NCBI GenBank assembly: GCA_003427395.1
Contig: BFEA01000075.1
Span: 775,754-801,230, forward strand
Origin: Chara braunii
Lineage: Eukaryota > Streptophyta > Charophyceae > Charales > Characeae
Direction: 5' to 3'
DNA length: 25,477 bases
Below the pieces are notes generated by a model. That model searched no databases, was not told the DNA's origin, and saw only the letters and a program-made list of their open reading frames with translations. Shown here one piece after another: positions 17,657-25,477 of the stretch; position 1 is the first letter of the stretch, and the number at the start of each line of letters is the position of its first letter. Made by a program: the position numbers and the translations under genes.

Positions 17657-19803
17657 AGAGGGCACCCTCACCGCATCAGCTTTCATTGGCCCTTGCAGCG
17701 CTAGAAAGCAAGGATAATTGGTTAAGGAACCCTGAGGATTTTTCTGTTGCATCCCTGGGAAACCACTTGGATTCTTGGAAATCCCTTTTGACCTCCTCCA
17801 CTTTTAAATCCTCTAGAGATGTGCTGAACTGGTTAGAAAACGGTGTGAAACTTAAATTCGCAGGCACCAATCATAACCATCCCTCAAAAATCCAGGAGGT
17901 TAGAAGAATGGTCAAGCCAGTTCTCAAGGCTTCTGACTTTAGGAGGGCAATCAGATTAGGAGAACCAACCCCGATTTCCCTACCCAACTATGATCTACCC
18001 CCCCTTCATGAGGATTTTGTAAACAACAGTGTTCTTTCCATGCTAAGTCAGGGAGTCATTTCTGTGTCTGACACCCCCGCAGTCATAAATCCTGTTTTTG
18101 TCATTGAGAGCTCTAGCAAGCTCAGGCTCATTATTGACTTGAGATATGTCAACTTTTTCATCGTTTTTCCGGACTTCCATTATGAAACCATCGATGATGC
18201 TGTGTCCGTTATGGATGGTTCAATTGTGAAGGATTTTTCAGTAACCTTTGATGTGAAAAATGACTATTACCACGTACCGATTCACCCGAAATCCCGCCCC
18301 TTTCTAGTCTTTTCTTGGAAAGGGAAGACATATCAATTCAATACTCTGTGTTTCATAATTTTTTCCGCCTGTTGGATATTCACGACAGTTATGCAGGAGG
18401 TTATGGCGGTGATCAGATCTAAAGGTGTCAACATATTTTCCTATATTGATGACAGTCTGACCACTCACAAGAATTTTCCCTCATGTTTGTGGAATTCATT
18501 CTTGATTACTTTAATTTTCCATAAACTTGGTTTCTTTCTCTGCTTGAACAAATGCAAAGTCATCCCTTCTCAGTCCAATCGTGTCTTAGGTTTTATTATT
18601 GATTTTCATTACAAGAGGATTAAAGTACCTCAGGACAAGGAAGAGAGGATCTTAAAACTCTTGGAAATCTCATCAGATAGATCTCATCTAACTGCGAGAG
18701 GGATTGCTTCGCTGGCAAGAAAACTGGTCTAGCTATCAAAAGTCTTCCTCCCTGCCTCGCTTCACTGCTCGCACCTGCATGCGGCGCTATCCGATTGCGA
18801 TTGGAATGCCAAGGTGAAACTCTCTGAGCAATTCAAGGAGGATTTAAAGTGGTGGCTGCAACACCTTCCTAGAATTCCAGGAAGGTTGTGGACGGTTAGG
18901 TCAGCAATTGTAACCATGCAGACGGACGCCTCGGACTCAGCCGTAGGAGCCTTGATTTATTTTCAGACCAGGGACCCATAGAGGTTGAGCTTTCCCCTTC
19001 CGACTGACCTGCTGGAAACATTCAGCACCCACAGAGAACTATTTGCAGTGACCGCCACCTTGTCCTTATTGGTTGAAAGAGTCCAAGAAGAATTTCACTC
19101 TCAGGCAGTTAAGGTAGTTGGATACAACCAGGCAATCTCTTTTCTCCTAAAGAAGCTAAGCTCAAGTGACGAGTTTTTCAACTCCTTATGCAGAAAAATT
19201 GCTTCTTTTCTTTTAACTCTAGACTGCCAACTTCAGTCAATCTAGATTCCTAGGGAGTTGAACACTGCTGCTGACGAACTCCCCAAGAATGTCGATCACT
19301 CTGACTGGGGGCTTAACAGAAGCGTCGTAGGAATGTTAATCTCCAAATTCGGAGAACCGACAATAATTTTTTTTGCATCGGAGGAAAACTTCGTATGCAT
19401 TCCCTTTTTATCAGAATTCATATCCCCGAACTGCCTGGCAGGAGATGCTCTATCCTTGGACTGGAACTCCTTGCCGTCCTTCCCTTACATATGGACCTTT
19501 CCTCCTACTTGCCTGCTGCACCAGGTTCTGGCAAAGATGAAGTTTTTCGGCGGCAATTATCTCCTCATCACGCCCAGCTCTTCCAGAACTAGCTGGTTCC
19601 CAATGTTGAACTCTTTATCGACAACTTTTGTTCTCAATCTAGAGAAGGAATTTTCAACATGCTTCTCTACCTCCAGAATCTCCAGGCAGACTTTCAATCC
19701 AGGAAAGACTGGACTAAAAGTCAGAAGAATCTCTATCTATGAATCTTGGTTGCAACCGTACCCATATCGCATAAAGGAAGAGAAGTGCTTCCAAGTGCCT
19801 TGA
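17614..19803 (+). pseudogene. DIRS-type reverse transcriptase/RNase H, with three in-frame TAG codons
   Basis: One frame of 729 codons to TGA 19801-19803, interrupted only by TAG at 18730, 18979 and 19243. Domains: N-terminal helical region (1-130); RT fingers LRLIIDLRYVN (170-180); motif A FDVKNDYYHVPIHP (Asp213); degraded motif B LCFIIFSACWIF; catalytic YIDD (277-280); GF-LCLNKCKVIPSQSNRVLGF. RNase H follows with TDAS (Asp438), THRELFAV, a YNQA block where the family has DNQA, and IPRELNTAADELPK. A C-terminal FFASEEN...YIWTFPP region is typical of DIRS/PAT RNase H extensions. Two of the TAGs fall where relatives usually have Trp (before IPRE, and DP-W). The upstream in-frame TAA is at 17542. 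Family is clear; activity is unlikely unless the stops are read through. Confidence 0.88.
17626..17632 (+). promoter_or_regulatory. Candidate -1 ribosomal frameshift heptamer between gag and RT
   Basis: In the spliced gag frame the codons are AAG GGA AAA, so G-GGA-AAA is exactly in the X-XXY-YYZ phase. A -1 slip here enters the RT frame (…GGG AAA ATC…). The RT ORF lies in the -1 frame and overlaps gag at 17614-17656. No strong downstream pseudoknot was recognised, and RT also has its own ATG at 17614. Confidence 0.4.
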
Positions 19804-20811
19804 CCCAACATTTTTTCTAGACTCTATCCAGTCTGAATTCCAGCTCTAACACCACTCACTCGAAAACTTTGACTACCCTCACCAGCATACATGCCTAGAG
19901 CCTTCAGCCTCTCCTTCAGTCGCTTATTGAAACCACTTAAGCTCAGCATACCTTTAGTCCGTGTGCTGCGGAACAGCGACCGCCCATCGCGCAGATCGAT
20001 TGGGGGAATCAAGTGACTATAGCACTCTCGCATCTCCTCGACCAACTCCAAGAACGAGGTCCCGAAACCCCGGGGCTCTTGAAGCCTTATCACTCCACTC
20101 CTTCCCTTCCTTAGAGTCTTGGTATAACCAGGCTGCACTCGCACTGCTCCCTCATCCACATCTTTGCCGCACAATCGCAGACCCTCTCCTCCTTGCTGCC
20201 AACTTTCCCACAAGTAGGTCATTATGCAGAGATCACGTAGCAGTTCAGCATGTCTATAACCGCTTTTCCTCTTCAGGCTGTCACGAATACTATCATGTGG
20301 CTTTTGCATTTTCTCAGCCGTCAGTGTTGGTGCTTGATTTTCCCTTACCCCCAGCTTGAGTGCGTAATTTCGGTATGCCCTACGATAATCTGTCACTTTG
20401 CTGTTGTTGCATGGATTCTTAAGCCCCTCTTGCTCCAATATGAGAAAGCATCGGTTCAAGCAACTCAGACTAGACTCAACCGAGCTACAGGAGGGGAATG
20501 GCTGCCCATCCCGATCAAAGGTCTGAGTGCGTAATTTTAACTCAGGAATCCACTGACCCGGAAAAAAGGCAATCACATCGAAATCCACGCAATTGTTGAT
20601 ATCTCTTCCTACCCTGTTTCTAGACAACCACTCGCTTAACGATTGCATCATCCGTCTTCTTTCTCGCTCTCCGTTTTTAGGTAAACCATGCTGAGCAATT
20701 AACTCTATGGAATCAATCAGCCCCTCAACATAGGTGCCTTCAATTCCGCTTGACTTTTGTGCTTCGTCTACTTCTTGATTCCCATTGAGCAACCTACTCA
20801 GCCACCATTTC
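19737..20811 (-). CDS. Tyrosine recombinase, main exon, minus strand (internal TAG at 19824)
   Basis: Tyrosine recombinases integrate the circular cDNA of DIRS-order elements. The exon starts after the acceptor GTGTGCAG| (AG at 20813-20812) with KWWLSRLLNGNQ. It has a core-binding-like region, then ELLRDLCIMTYLWE, and the box II segment SQSFRVSGVRAG. There the H-x-x-R motif reads Q-S-F-R (Gln codon 19869-19871, Arg at 19860-19862). The frame hits TAG at 19824-19826, but 28 further codons to TAG 19737-19739 contain TWKHFSSFMRY. Its Tyr (19764-19766) sits 9 residues after Trp and 32 after the box II Arg, right for the nucleophile. The nearest upstream in-frame stop is TGA at 20838-20840 and no ATG starts this exon. 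The end overlaps antisense with RT (19737-19803). Confidence 0.8.
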
Positions 20812-21250
20812 CTGCACACGGATCGAATTTCATCAGATCAGGTGAATGTAGGTGGGGAACTTGGTATGGGTTAGGAGGTGCATGGGGGTACCCCCGGACT
20901 TCTCCATTTTCTGTGAGGATATTTCAGTGTGCTCATCAATTTCATTGGTCAGTTTTTCTGAACTCAAAATCAACCTGCCTGTCAGAATGTCTGTCTGTAA
21001 TGAGTTTGTCATTTGGGTTGGAAATATCCTTTCCCCTTGCAGTAATGATGCTTTACCCCTGTAATATGACCCCTCAGTTTTTACCCCGTAGAATTCTGAC
21101 TAAAAACAGGCCGCTTGGAACACACATGGAAGGCATAGACCCTTCTCTCCTATTGGACTATGCAGTATGACAGTTGGGTGACCGCCGTACTTAAGGCTGA
21201 CATTGGCAGTGATACAGTGGAATCGGAGAATCGAGAGAATTACGACTTAC
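20812..21250 (-). other. Predicted 439-bp intron of the recombinase gene
   Basis: The donor GG|GTAAGT at 21250 and acceptor CCGTGTGCAG| at 20812 are both phase 2, so exon 1 and exon 2 join in frame through a Gly codon. The intron contains the whole B1 repeat, which itself carries a partial copy of the exon 1 start (MTNSLQT...). Confidence 0.55.
20877..21008 (+). repeat. B1: split direct repeat of the YR element
   Basis: 132 bp, identical to B2 (21723-21854) except for three substitutions by eye. Both copies begin GGTGCATGGGGGTACCCC and end TGTAATGAGTTTG. Confidence 0.95.
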
Positions 21251-21640
21251 CCTGGCGAAGCTACTAGATCGGCGGTTTTTGTTGTCGCGCCATCTGCATC
21301 AGAATGCTCCTGAGGACCAGATTCTTCATCCTCGGCGCTTGGATAGCCTGGTAGCTGAATTTTGGGGTCCGCGACACCCCTGGGCTCTTTTAATTCTACC
21401 AGGCTCATTGGGGCCTGCACCGCAGCAGTCCATTCAGATTGAACCCCGTATAGGGGTGGCCAGCATTGGGCCAAATCGGGCAAGGAAGGACCACGGTGAA
21501 AATTTACGCCCAATGGGGGCTTGTCCAAAAATGACTGAGGACTTGCTATTTCTAGCAAAGTTTCATCAGTAGGACCTGCTCTTTTGTCCTTGGCTTGCTC
21601 CTCGACGGCGACTGCGGTGCCGCTCCGTTCTCCATACCTG
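21129..21640 (+). repeat. A2: right-hand copy of the A repeat
   Basis: Same orientation as A1 (10683-11198), about 95% identical. It carries the in-frame version of the minus-strand exon 1 and its splice donor. Homology to A1 stops at CATACCTG (21640), where A2 continues coding. Confidence 0.92.
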
Positions 21641-21753
21641 GAACTCGTCACTAGATTATCTTCATCAACGGTTCGCGACTCACCGAGCGAAAATCCTGGC
21701 CCGCCCGCCCGCCCGTGCCCGCGGTGCATGGGGGTACCCCACGACTTCTCCAT
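21251..21753 (-). CDS. Predicted first exon of the recombinase gene, minus strand
   Basis: The open frame covers B2 and A2 on the minus strand. The first ATG in it is at 21753 (MEKSWGTPMHRGHG), and the frame is open further to 21876, beyond the repeat. It encodes about 167 residues: Gly/Arg-rich start, AVAVEEQAKDKRAGP, FLDKPPLGVNFHRG, MSLVELKEPRG, acidic EDEESGPQEHSDAD, ending TADLVASPG, followed by the donor GG|GTAAGT in phase 2. No known domain; low-complexity composition suggests a disordered N-terminal extension. A frameshifted copy in A1 keeps the same protein sequence on both sides of the shift. An alternative is that it is an independent small gene. Confidence 0.55.
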
Positions 21754-21854
21754 TTTCTGTGAGGATATTTCAGTGTGCTCATCAATTTCATTGGTCAGTT
21801 TTTCTGAACTCAAAATCAACCTGCCTGTCAGAATGCCTGTCTGTAATGAGTTTG
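21723..21854 (+). repeat. B2: terminal copy of the B repeat
   Basis: 132 bp matching B1. Right of 21854 the sequence becomes GC-rich and unrelated to the B1 flank, so this is either the element's right end or a breakpoint against the Harbinger element. Confidence 0.92.
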
Positions 21855-22524
21855 GGCGTCGTTCGACACTCCTCAAGGACGTGATTCCGAGGATTCCGTC
21901 GTCGTTCTACCTGTCCTCGGAGCCAATTTTCGGAAAAGAAATGTGAAAACACTCCGAGGACAAATCCTCGGGCTCCGAGGATTTCCCAGCCAAATCGTTC
22001 GAGGATCCGCGATTATCGGGGTGTCGACGGCGAGTCCAGAAGGGAAAATGGTGGTCGAAGGTGGTCCAGTGGCGGTCCACTGGCCAGAAGACGAACATCG
22101 TGAGCCGCCGACGTCCGAAACGTCCACCAACGGCCTCGTCTTTTTACCGTTGGCGGGGATTGGCGGTACGGCCCTATCGGTTCGTCGGGCGGCCCCACGG
22201 CGGTGCCGTGGCGAGCATCGGACGTTTTCGGGCGGCTCCTGGAGGGATCATGGCGTTCCCGCGGGCTACCCAACGGTCGGATTTTTCAAGCGTCCACCCA
22301 CAGTCGGTGCTTGTAGCAATTCCGTACGTTGGCGTCTCCTCTCGCGCAACGTGTGTCTCCGGTCGCCGCAATCGCGACACCACAAGTGCGTTTTCTGTCC
22401 TTCATGGTTGACCTGTGCCGCAGGCTTCCTTTGCTGCTGCTTGTCGTTGTGGTCTTTCATATCTGCGTCCTCGGTCGCGTCCCTGGGAGGAAACAGACGC
22501 GGCGAACACCGAAGACGGCCAGGA
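21855..22524. other. GC-rich 5' region of the Harbinger-type element
   Basis: Holds clustered CTCCGAGGA words, including a perfect inverted pair GTCCTCGGAG (21913-21922) and CTCCGAGGAC (21952-21961). The frame of the Myb gene is open through here from 22329 but begins without ATG. The first ATG at 22404 would give an implausible hydrophobic leader (LLLLVVVV), so this is more likely leader or promoter DNA. Confidence 0.45.
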
Positions 22525-23744
22525 AGATGGAAAAGCTACAGACGAAAACCACGCTGTCCGTAGGGGCTGGAGGGTCGTCACGTCAGCGTTGCAGCACTGC
22601 GGAAGGCGGCAGGCGGCCGTACGACCCAACGCTGTACAGCCACCTGCCGTCCCACGAGATTTCGTTGCCTCCGAGTGACGACGACGATGACGACCCTCGA
22701 TCATCAACGGTTCCTCTGGGCAGCGGTTCGACGCAGGATTGGATGGGGAGCCAGTTGTACAGACAGGCCTCTACGTCGACGTACATTGGTCTGCTGGAGG
22801 GGCGGACCCCGGTTGGTTATGACGCAAGGCTTGTAGATCTCAGCTTCGGTTTGAGGTCTAGGAGTGGCCAGGACGTCACGCACACCGTTCTCGTGAACCC
22901 GGCTTCTGGCACGAGCCACACAACGTCTTCGGTGGGGCCGTCGGGCCTTTCGGACACCCGCGCCCGGAGTTCTGGTCAGTCGGACGACGAACGTGGACTC
23001 CTTTCACGAGGGCGGGGGGCAGTGGGCACAGCAGGTGTGGGCGCGGCGACGACGAGGACAAGTGGATCGACGACGCCAGCCGGCACAATCGACCGACGAC
23101 GGGATGACGATGAGGGCTCCGCTGCGGAGGTCGTGGGGCGAAAGCTTTGGGATGGGCGACAATCGCGTCAATCGAGCACGTCCGGCATAACGAGAGGGGT
23201 GGTGAAGATTAATGTAGGGGCGAACGATATAGTCGGCGATTGCGATGGTGCAGCGGGTGAAGATTGCTCCACAGGCGACGGGAGCAATGACAACGACGAG
23301 GACGACAACGGGGAGATGAAGATTCGTCCGGTAGGGAAGAAACGGGGAGGGCCAAGGACCACAAACAAGTTAACTGAGCCGCGCGTGGGGCGGAGAGGCA
23401 AGAAGAGTGCGGGAGATGCGTCGGCAGGCGAGGGGGCAAAAAGCAGGGATTTTTGGACCGTGGAACACATGATTGCTCTGATCCGAGCTAAAAGAGACCA
23501 GGATTTACATCTGGCAGGCCTCGGCCACAACATCGGGAGGATGAAGACGAAGACATGGAAGTGGGCTGACGTCGAGAAGAGGCTCGTGCAGATGGGGGTG
23601 ACGAGTAGAAAGGCCGAGGACTGCGAGAAAAAATGCGACAACCTGTACATGCAGTTCAAAATCGTGCACAAGTTCATGGGAGAATCGGGGAAGCCTGATT
23701 TCTTCACTCTATCGCTGACGAACACTGGCTGCGGGGGGCGGTGA
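22525..23744 (+). CDS. Myb/SANT-like DNA-binding protein of a PIF/Harbinger transposon
   Basis: From the likely start ATG 22525 (MEKLQTKTT) the frame runs 405 codons to TGA 23742-23744; an earlier ATG at 22404 is possible. A long low-complexity N-terminal part carries acidic stretches (SDDDDDDP; DGSNDNDEDDNGE) and basic patches (GKKRGGPR, RRGKKS). It ends in a trihelix/SANT-like domain: FWTVEHMIALIRAKRDQD, W-ADVEKRL, G-TSRKAEDCEKKCDNLY, FKIVHKFMG. In PIF/Harbinger elements the Myb-like protein binds the transposon ends and helps bring the transposase into the nucleus. The gene converges on the transposase gene. The last ~12 residues (LSLTNTGCGGR) run antisense into the transposase frame, so the native C-terminus may differ by splicing. 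Confidence 0.8.
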
Positions 23745-24832
23745 ATCCCCAGGTCCACTCGGCGCCTCACCCCGTTCGCGTCGACCTCCCACAACAAATT
23801 CTCGTCGAACTCGATACCTGCATCAAGCAGGATGTTGTGGAGAATGCAGACTGCCGTGAACTGCTGCGGCAGACTATCGAGGTTCGTCTTGTGCGTCCGC
23901 AGGAAGAGCCTCCACATCCCCTTCAACCTCCCAAACGCCCTCTCCACGGCCCCTCTTGCGATCTTCTGCTTTGTGTCGAACCTTTTCTCGTTCGGGTGTT
24001 GATTGATTCTTCCATATGGCACGACTACCCATTCAGAAGGAGGATACCCGTTGTCGCCCAAGATGTATCCGTTCGACCTCACCCCTCCCGGCAGCGTGAC
24101 AAGTGGCCCACGAAACAGCAATCCCTCTTCCGCGCGCCTCGACAAACTTGACAGCTGGATCACCCTAATGTCGTGGCAGCTCCCCGGATATCCAACGAAC
24201 ACGTCAAGCACGCGCAGATCCAGGTTCACCACCACCTGCGCAATGGTGGAGAAATGGTGCTTGCGGTCAAAGTAGTTCTCGCTTGGCACGTTCGCCGGTT
24301 TGTCCACGTAGATGTGTGTGCAGTCAACTGCGCCATGGCAGTTTGGAAAGCCCTTGTCCAGAAACGCCCGTAGCACGACGTGTTTCCGCACCCCCGTCGG
24401 CCACGATATCTTGTCCCCGTACACCCTCAACATAGCGGCTGTCACGTCGCGCACGGCTCGAACTCCGGAAGTCCTGCCCATGCCGAAGGATGATGTGCTG
24501 TTCTCGTAAGACTCTCCTGTAGCCCACCTATACAGCGCGTACGTGATGATCTGGTCCGGCTGGAGTGGCTCCCTGTAAAACATCACCTGCCGCTGCGCAT
24601 GAGGCGCACAGGCTTCGCTGATCTCCATGAACACTCTCCTTGACATGCGGAGCTTTTCCCGGAAGTAGTCGTCTGTCGCGTCATCGCACACCCGCAAATC
24701 CTCCCAAGTCCCGCCAGCTCTCCGCCTCATCCACCAACGTGGCGTCGCTCGAGGAAGCAAACCGCACCCGATTGCAGCGCACAACTGTACCACGGCCTCA
24801 GAAGTGGTGATGCAGTCCGGGGCGTCCAACAC
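23168..24832 (-). CDS. PIF/Harbinger DDE transposase (DDE_Tnp_4 type), minus strand
   Basis: The open frame begins GTG at 24832 without an ATG; the first ATG is residue 35 (24728-24730). A CTTCTGCTGTAG| acceptor-like sequence just upstream suggests an earlier short exon. Contents: N-terminal helical region with FREKLRMSRRVFMEI, an HTH-like segment QPDQIITYALYRWATGESY, then the catalytic core: Asp170 in GAVDCTHIYV, SCHDIR (220-223), Asp260 in ILGDNGYPPSEW, Glu297 in GAVERAFGRLKGMW. The core ends with AVCILHNILLDAG. All three catalytic residues are present with family spacing, and there are no internal stops. Coding evidence ends near residue 380 (about 23695). The remaining ~175 codons are antisense to the Myb gene, with Ser/Pro/Leu-rich composition that looks non-coding, so the real 3' end is probably near 23690. 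Confidence 0.9.
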   Translation of the reverse strand: MLDAPDCITTSEAVVQLCAAIGCGLLPRATPRWWMRRRAGGTWEDLRVCDDATDDYFREKLRMSRRVFMEISEACAPHAQRQVMFYREPLQPDQIITYALYRWATGESYENSTSSFGMGRTSGVRAVRDVTAAMLRVYGDKISWPTGVRKHVVLRAFLDKGFPNCHGAVDCTHIYVDKPANVPSENYFDRKHHFSTIAQVVVNLDLRVLDVFVGYPGSCHDIRVIQLSSLSRRAEEGLLFRGPLVTLPGGVRSNGYILGDNGYPPSEWVVVPYGRINQHPNEKRFDTKQKIARGAVERAFGRLKGMWRLFLRTHKTNLDSLPQQFTAVCILHNILLDAGIEFDENLLWEVDANGVRRRVDLGIHRPPQPVFVSDRVKKSGFPDSPMNLCTILNCMYRLSHFFSQSSAFLLVTPICTSLFSTSAHFHVFVFILPMLWPRPARCKSWSLLARIRAIMCSTVQKSLLFAPSPADASPALFLPLRPTRGSVNLFVVLGPPRFFPTGRIFISPLSSSSLSLLPSPVEQSSPAAPSQSPTISFAPTLIFTTPLVMPDVLD

Positions 24833-24836
24833 CCTC

Positions 24837-25206
24837 TACAGCAGAAGCTTCTGCCGCCGCCTCGAAAGCGCTGTGAGGAAACCCGGGGAGGAGCTACCTA
24901 CCGTTCGCTGAAGCCATGGACTACGACGCCTGTCACTTCGCCGCGCCCGCTTCCGAGGTCCTCAGCGACCAGCAGGGTTGTCCCTTTCAGCAAGGTCACT
25001 CTTGGTCCTTAACCACAGGCCATTTTAAGATCTTTTCCTTTGCGAAAATTTCACAGTAATCTCGGTCAGAATTGATCCCTCCGTGTCACGCAGGAATGTT
25101 CAATCCTCTTACCGTTCTCTTCGGATCAACTCACCTCCGCGCAATCAGAAGAGCGGCAAAGCCGCCAAAGAGGGAACGTTAGCTTTCATTTGGCAGAGAG
25201 CAAGGA
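24837..25206. other. Right flank of the Harbinger element and unannotated DNA
   Basis: On the minus strand ATGGCTTCAGCGAACG|GTAGGT (from about 24917 downward) could be a short first exon, but its phase does not match the transposase frame. No terminal inverted repeat could be fixed. From 25083 a short open frame leads into the satellite and is not supported. Confidence 0.35.
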
Positions 25207-25477
25207 GCCAATCAGGGCTCTTTTCAATGACTTCTCGAAAACGACATTTCTCGAAAATGATTTGCTGTCCAGTCCACAAGGCTCGGAGCGGCGAGCCAAT
25301 CAAGGTTTTTTTCAATAATTTCTCGAAAATGATATTTCCCGAAAATAATTAGTTGTCCAGTTCACAAGACTCCGAGCGGCGAGCCAATCAAGGCTCTTTT
25401 CAATAATTTCTCAAAAATGATGTTTCCGGAAAATGATCTGTTGGCCAATTCCCATGGCTCAGAGCAGTGAGCCAATC
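25207..25477 (+). repeat. 88-bp tandem satellite, running off the window
   Basis: GCCAATCA-GG starts units at 25207, 25295 and 25383, and GCCAATC again at 25471: an exact 88-bp period. Each unit holds CTTTTCAAT, TTTCTCGAAAATGAT and CTGTCCAGTTCACAAGGCTC with moderate divergence. A CCAAT word therefore recurs every 88 bp. Confidence 0.95.

Larger units (their letters stand above)
10683..21854 (+). mobile_element. DIRS-order tyrosine-recombinase retrotransposon (PAT/Kangaroo-like) with nested LINE
   Basis: One composite element: A1 repeat, gag-like ORFs, RT/RNase H on the plus strand, tyrosine recombinase on the minus strand, then B1, A2 and B2 repeats. Plus-strand RT with antisense YR is, to my knowledge, the arrangement of Volvox Kangaroo; split direct repeats (A1...B1A2B2) characterise the PAT/Kangaroo group. 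There is no DDE integrase or protease domain, as expected for the order. Removing the LINE leaves about 7.5 kb. The outer limits are the ends of repeat homology, not proven termini: about 120 bp lies between B1 and A2 and 82 bp between A2 and B2, so the canonical abutting arrangement is not exact. The copy looks inactive (in-frame stops, LINE insertion). Confidence 0.75.

Noticed and set aside
24837-24925. Short ATG exon (ATGGCTTCAGCGAACG|GTAGGT) upstream of the transposase
   Set aside because: Donor phase does not match the transposase reading frame at the candidate acceptor.
21855-24930. GGCGTCGT (21855) and ACGACGCC (24923-24930) as Harbinger terminal inverted repeats
   Set aside because: Only 8 bp, no extension of pairing, flanks do not show a TTA/TWA duplication, and such CG-rich words are common in this GC-rich segment.

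Overview
This window reads as a nuclear DNA segment of a streptophyte (plant-lineage) organism, most likely a charophyte alga such as Chara. That assignment is an inference. It rests on GT-AG introns, a plant-type U2 snRNA fragment, a PIF/Harbinger transposon with a Myb/SANT partner gene, a tyrosine-recombinase (YR) retroelement of the kind first described in Volvox (Kangaroo), and very dense simple repeats. Nothing looks prokaryotic or viral, and almost everything is mobile DNA in various states of decay.

Layout. 1-1.06 kb: (GA)n and then the apparent last exon of a host gene. 1.06-9 kb: gene-poor DNA with microsatellites, two bare poly(A) insertions flanked by short direct repeats, a 3'-end stub of a LINE with a 14-bp target duplication, a U2-like fragment, at least three families of small inverted-repeat elements (MITE-like), and a tandem array of units of about 115 bp. 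9.2-9.75 kb: a decayed Ty3-type integrase on the minus strand. 10.39-10.57 kb: a triple-hairpin foldback.

10.68-21.85 kb is one composite element and the most interesting part. It is a DIRS-order YR retrotransposon with gag-like ORFs and RT/RNase H on the plus strand and the tyrosine recombinase on the minus strand, tail to tail with RT. Its repeats are ordered A1 ... B1-A2-B2, as in the split direct repeats of PAT/Kangaroo elements. The recombinase appears to be a two-exon gene whose first exon lies in the right-hand repeats. gag has an intron and overlaps RT in the -1 frame with an in-phase GGGAAAA heptamer. A 5'-truncated LINE of about 3.6 kb sits inside gag, and removing it with one target-site copy rejoins the gag reading frame. 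RT/RNase H carries three in-frame stops and the recombinase one before its tyrosine; all four are TAG.

21.9-24.9 kb: a GC-rich PIF/Harbinger-type transposon with a Myb/SANT-like gene (+) and a DDE transposase (-) that converge and overlap; its terminal repeats were not resolved. 25.2 kb to the window end: an 88-bp tandem repeat that continues beyond the window.
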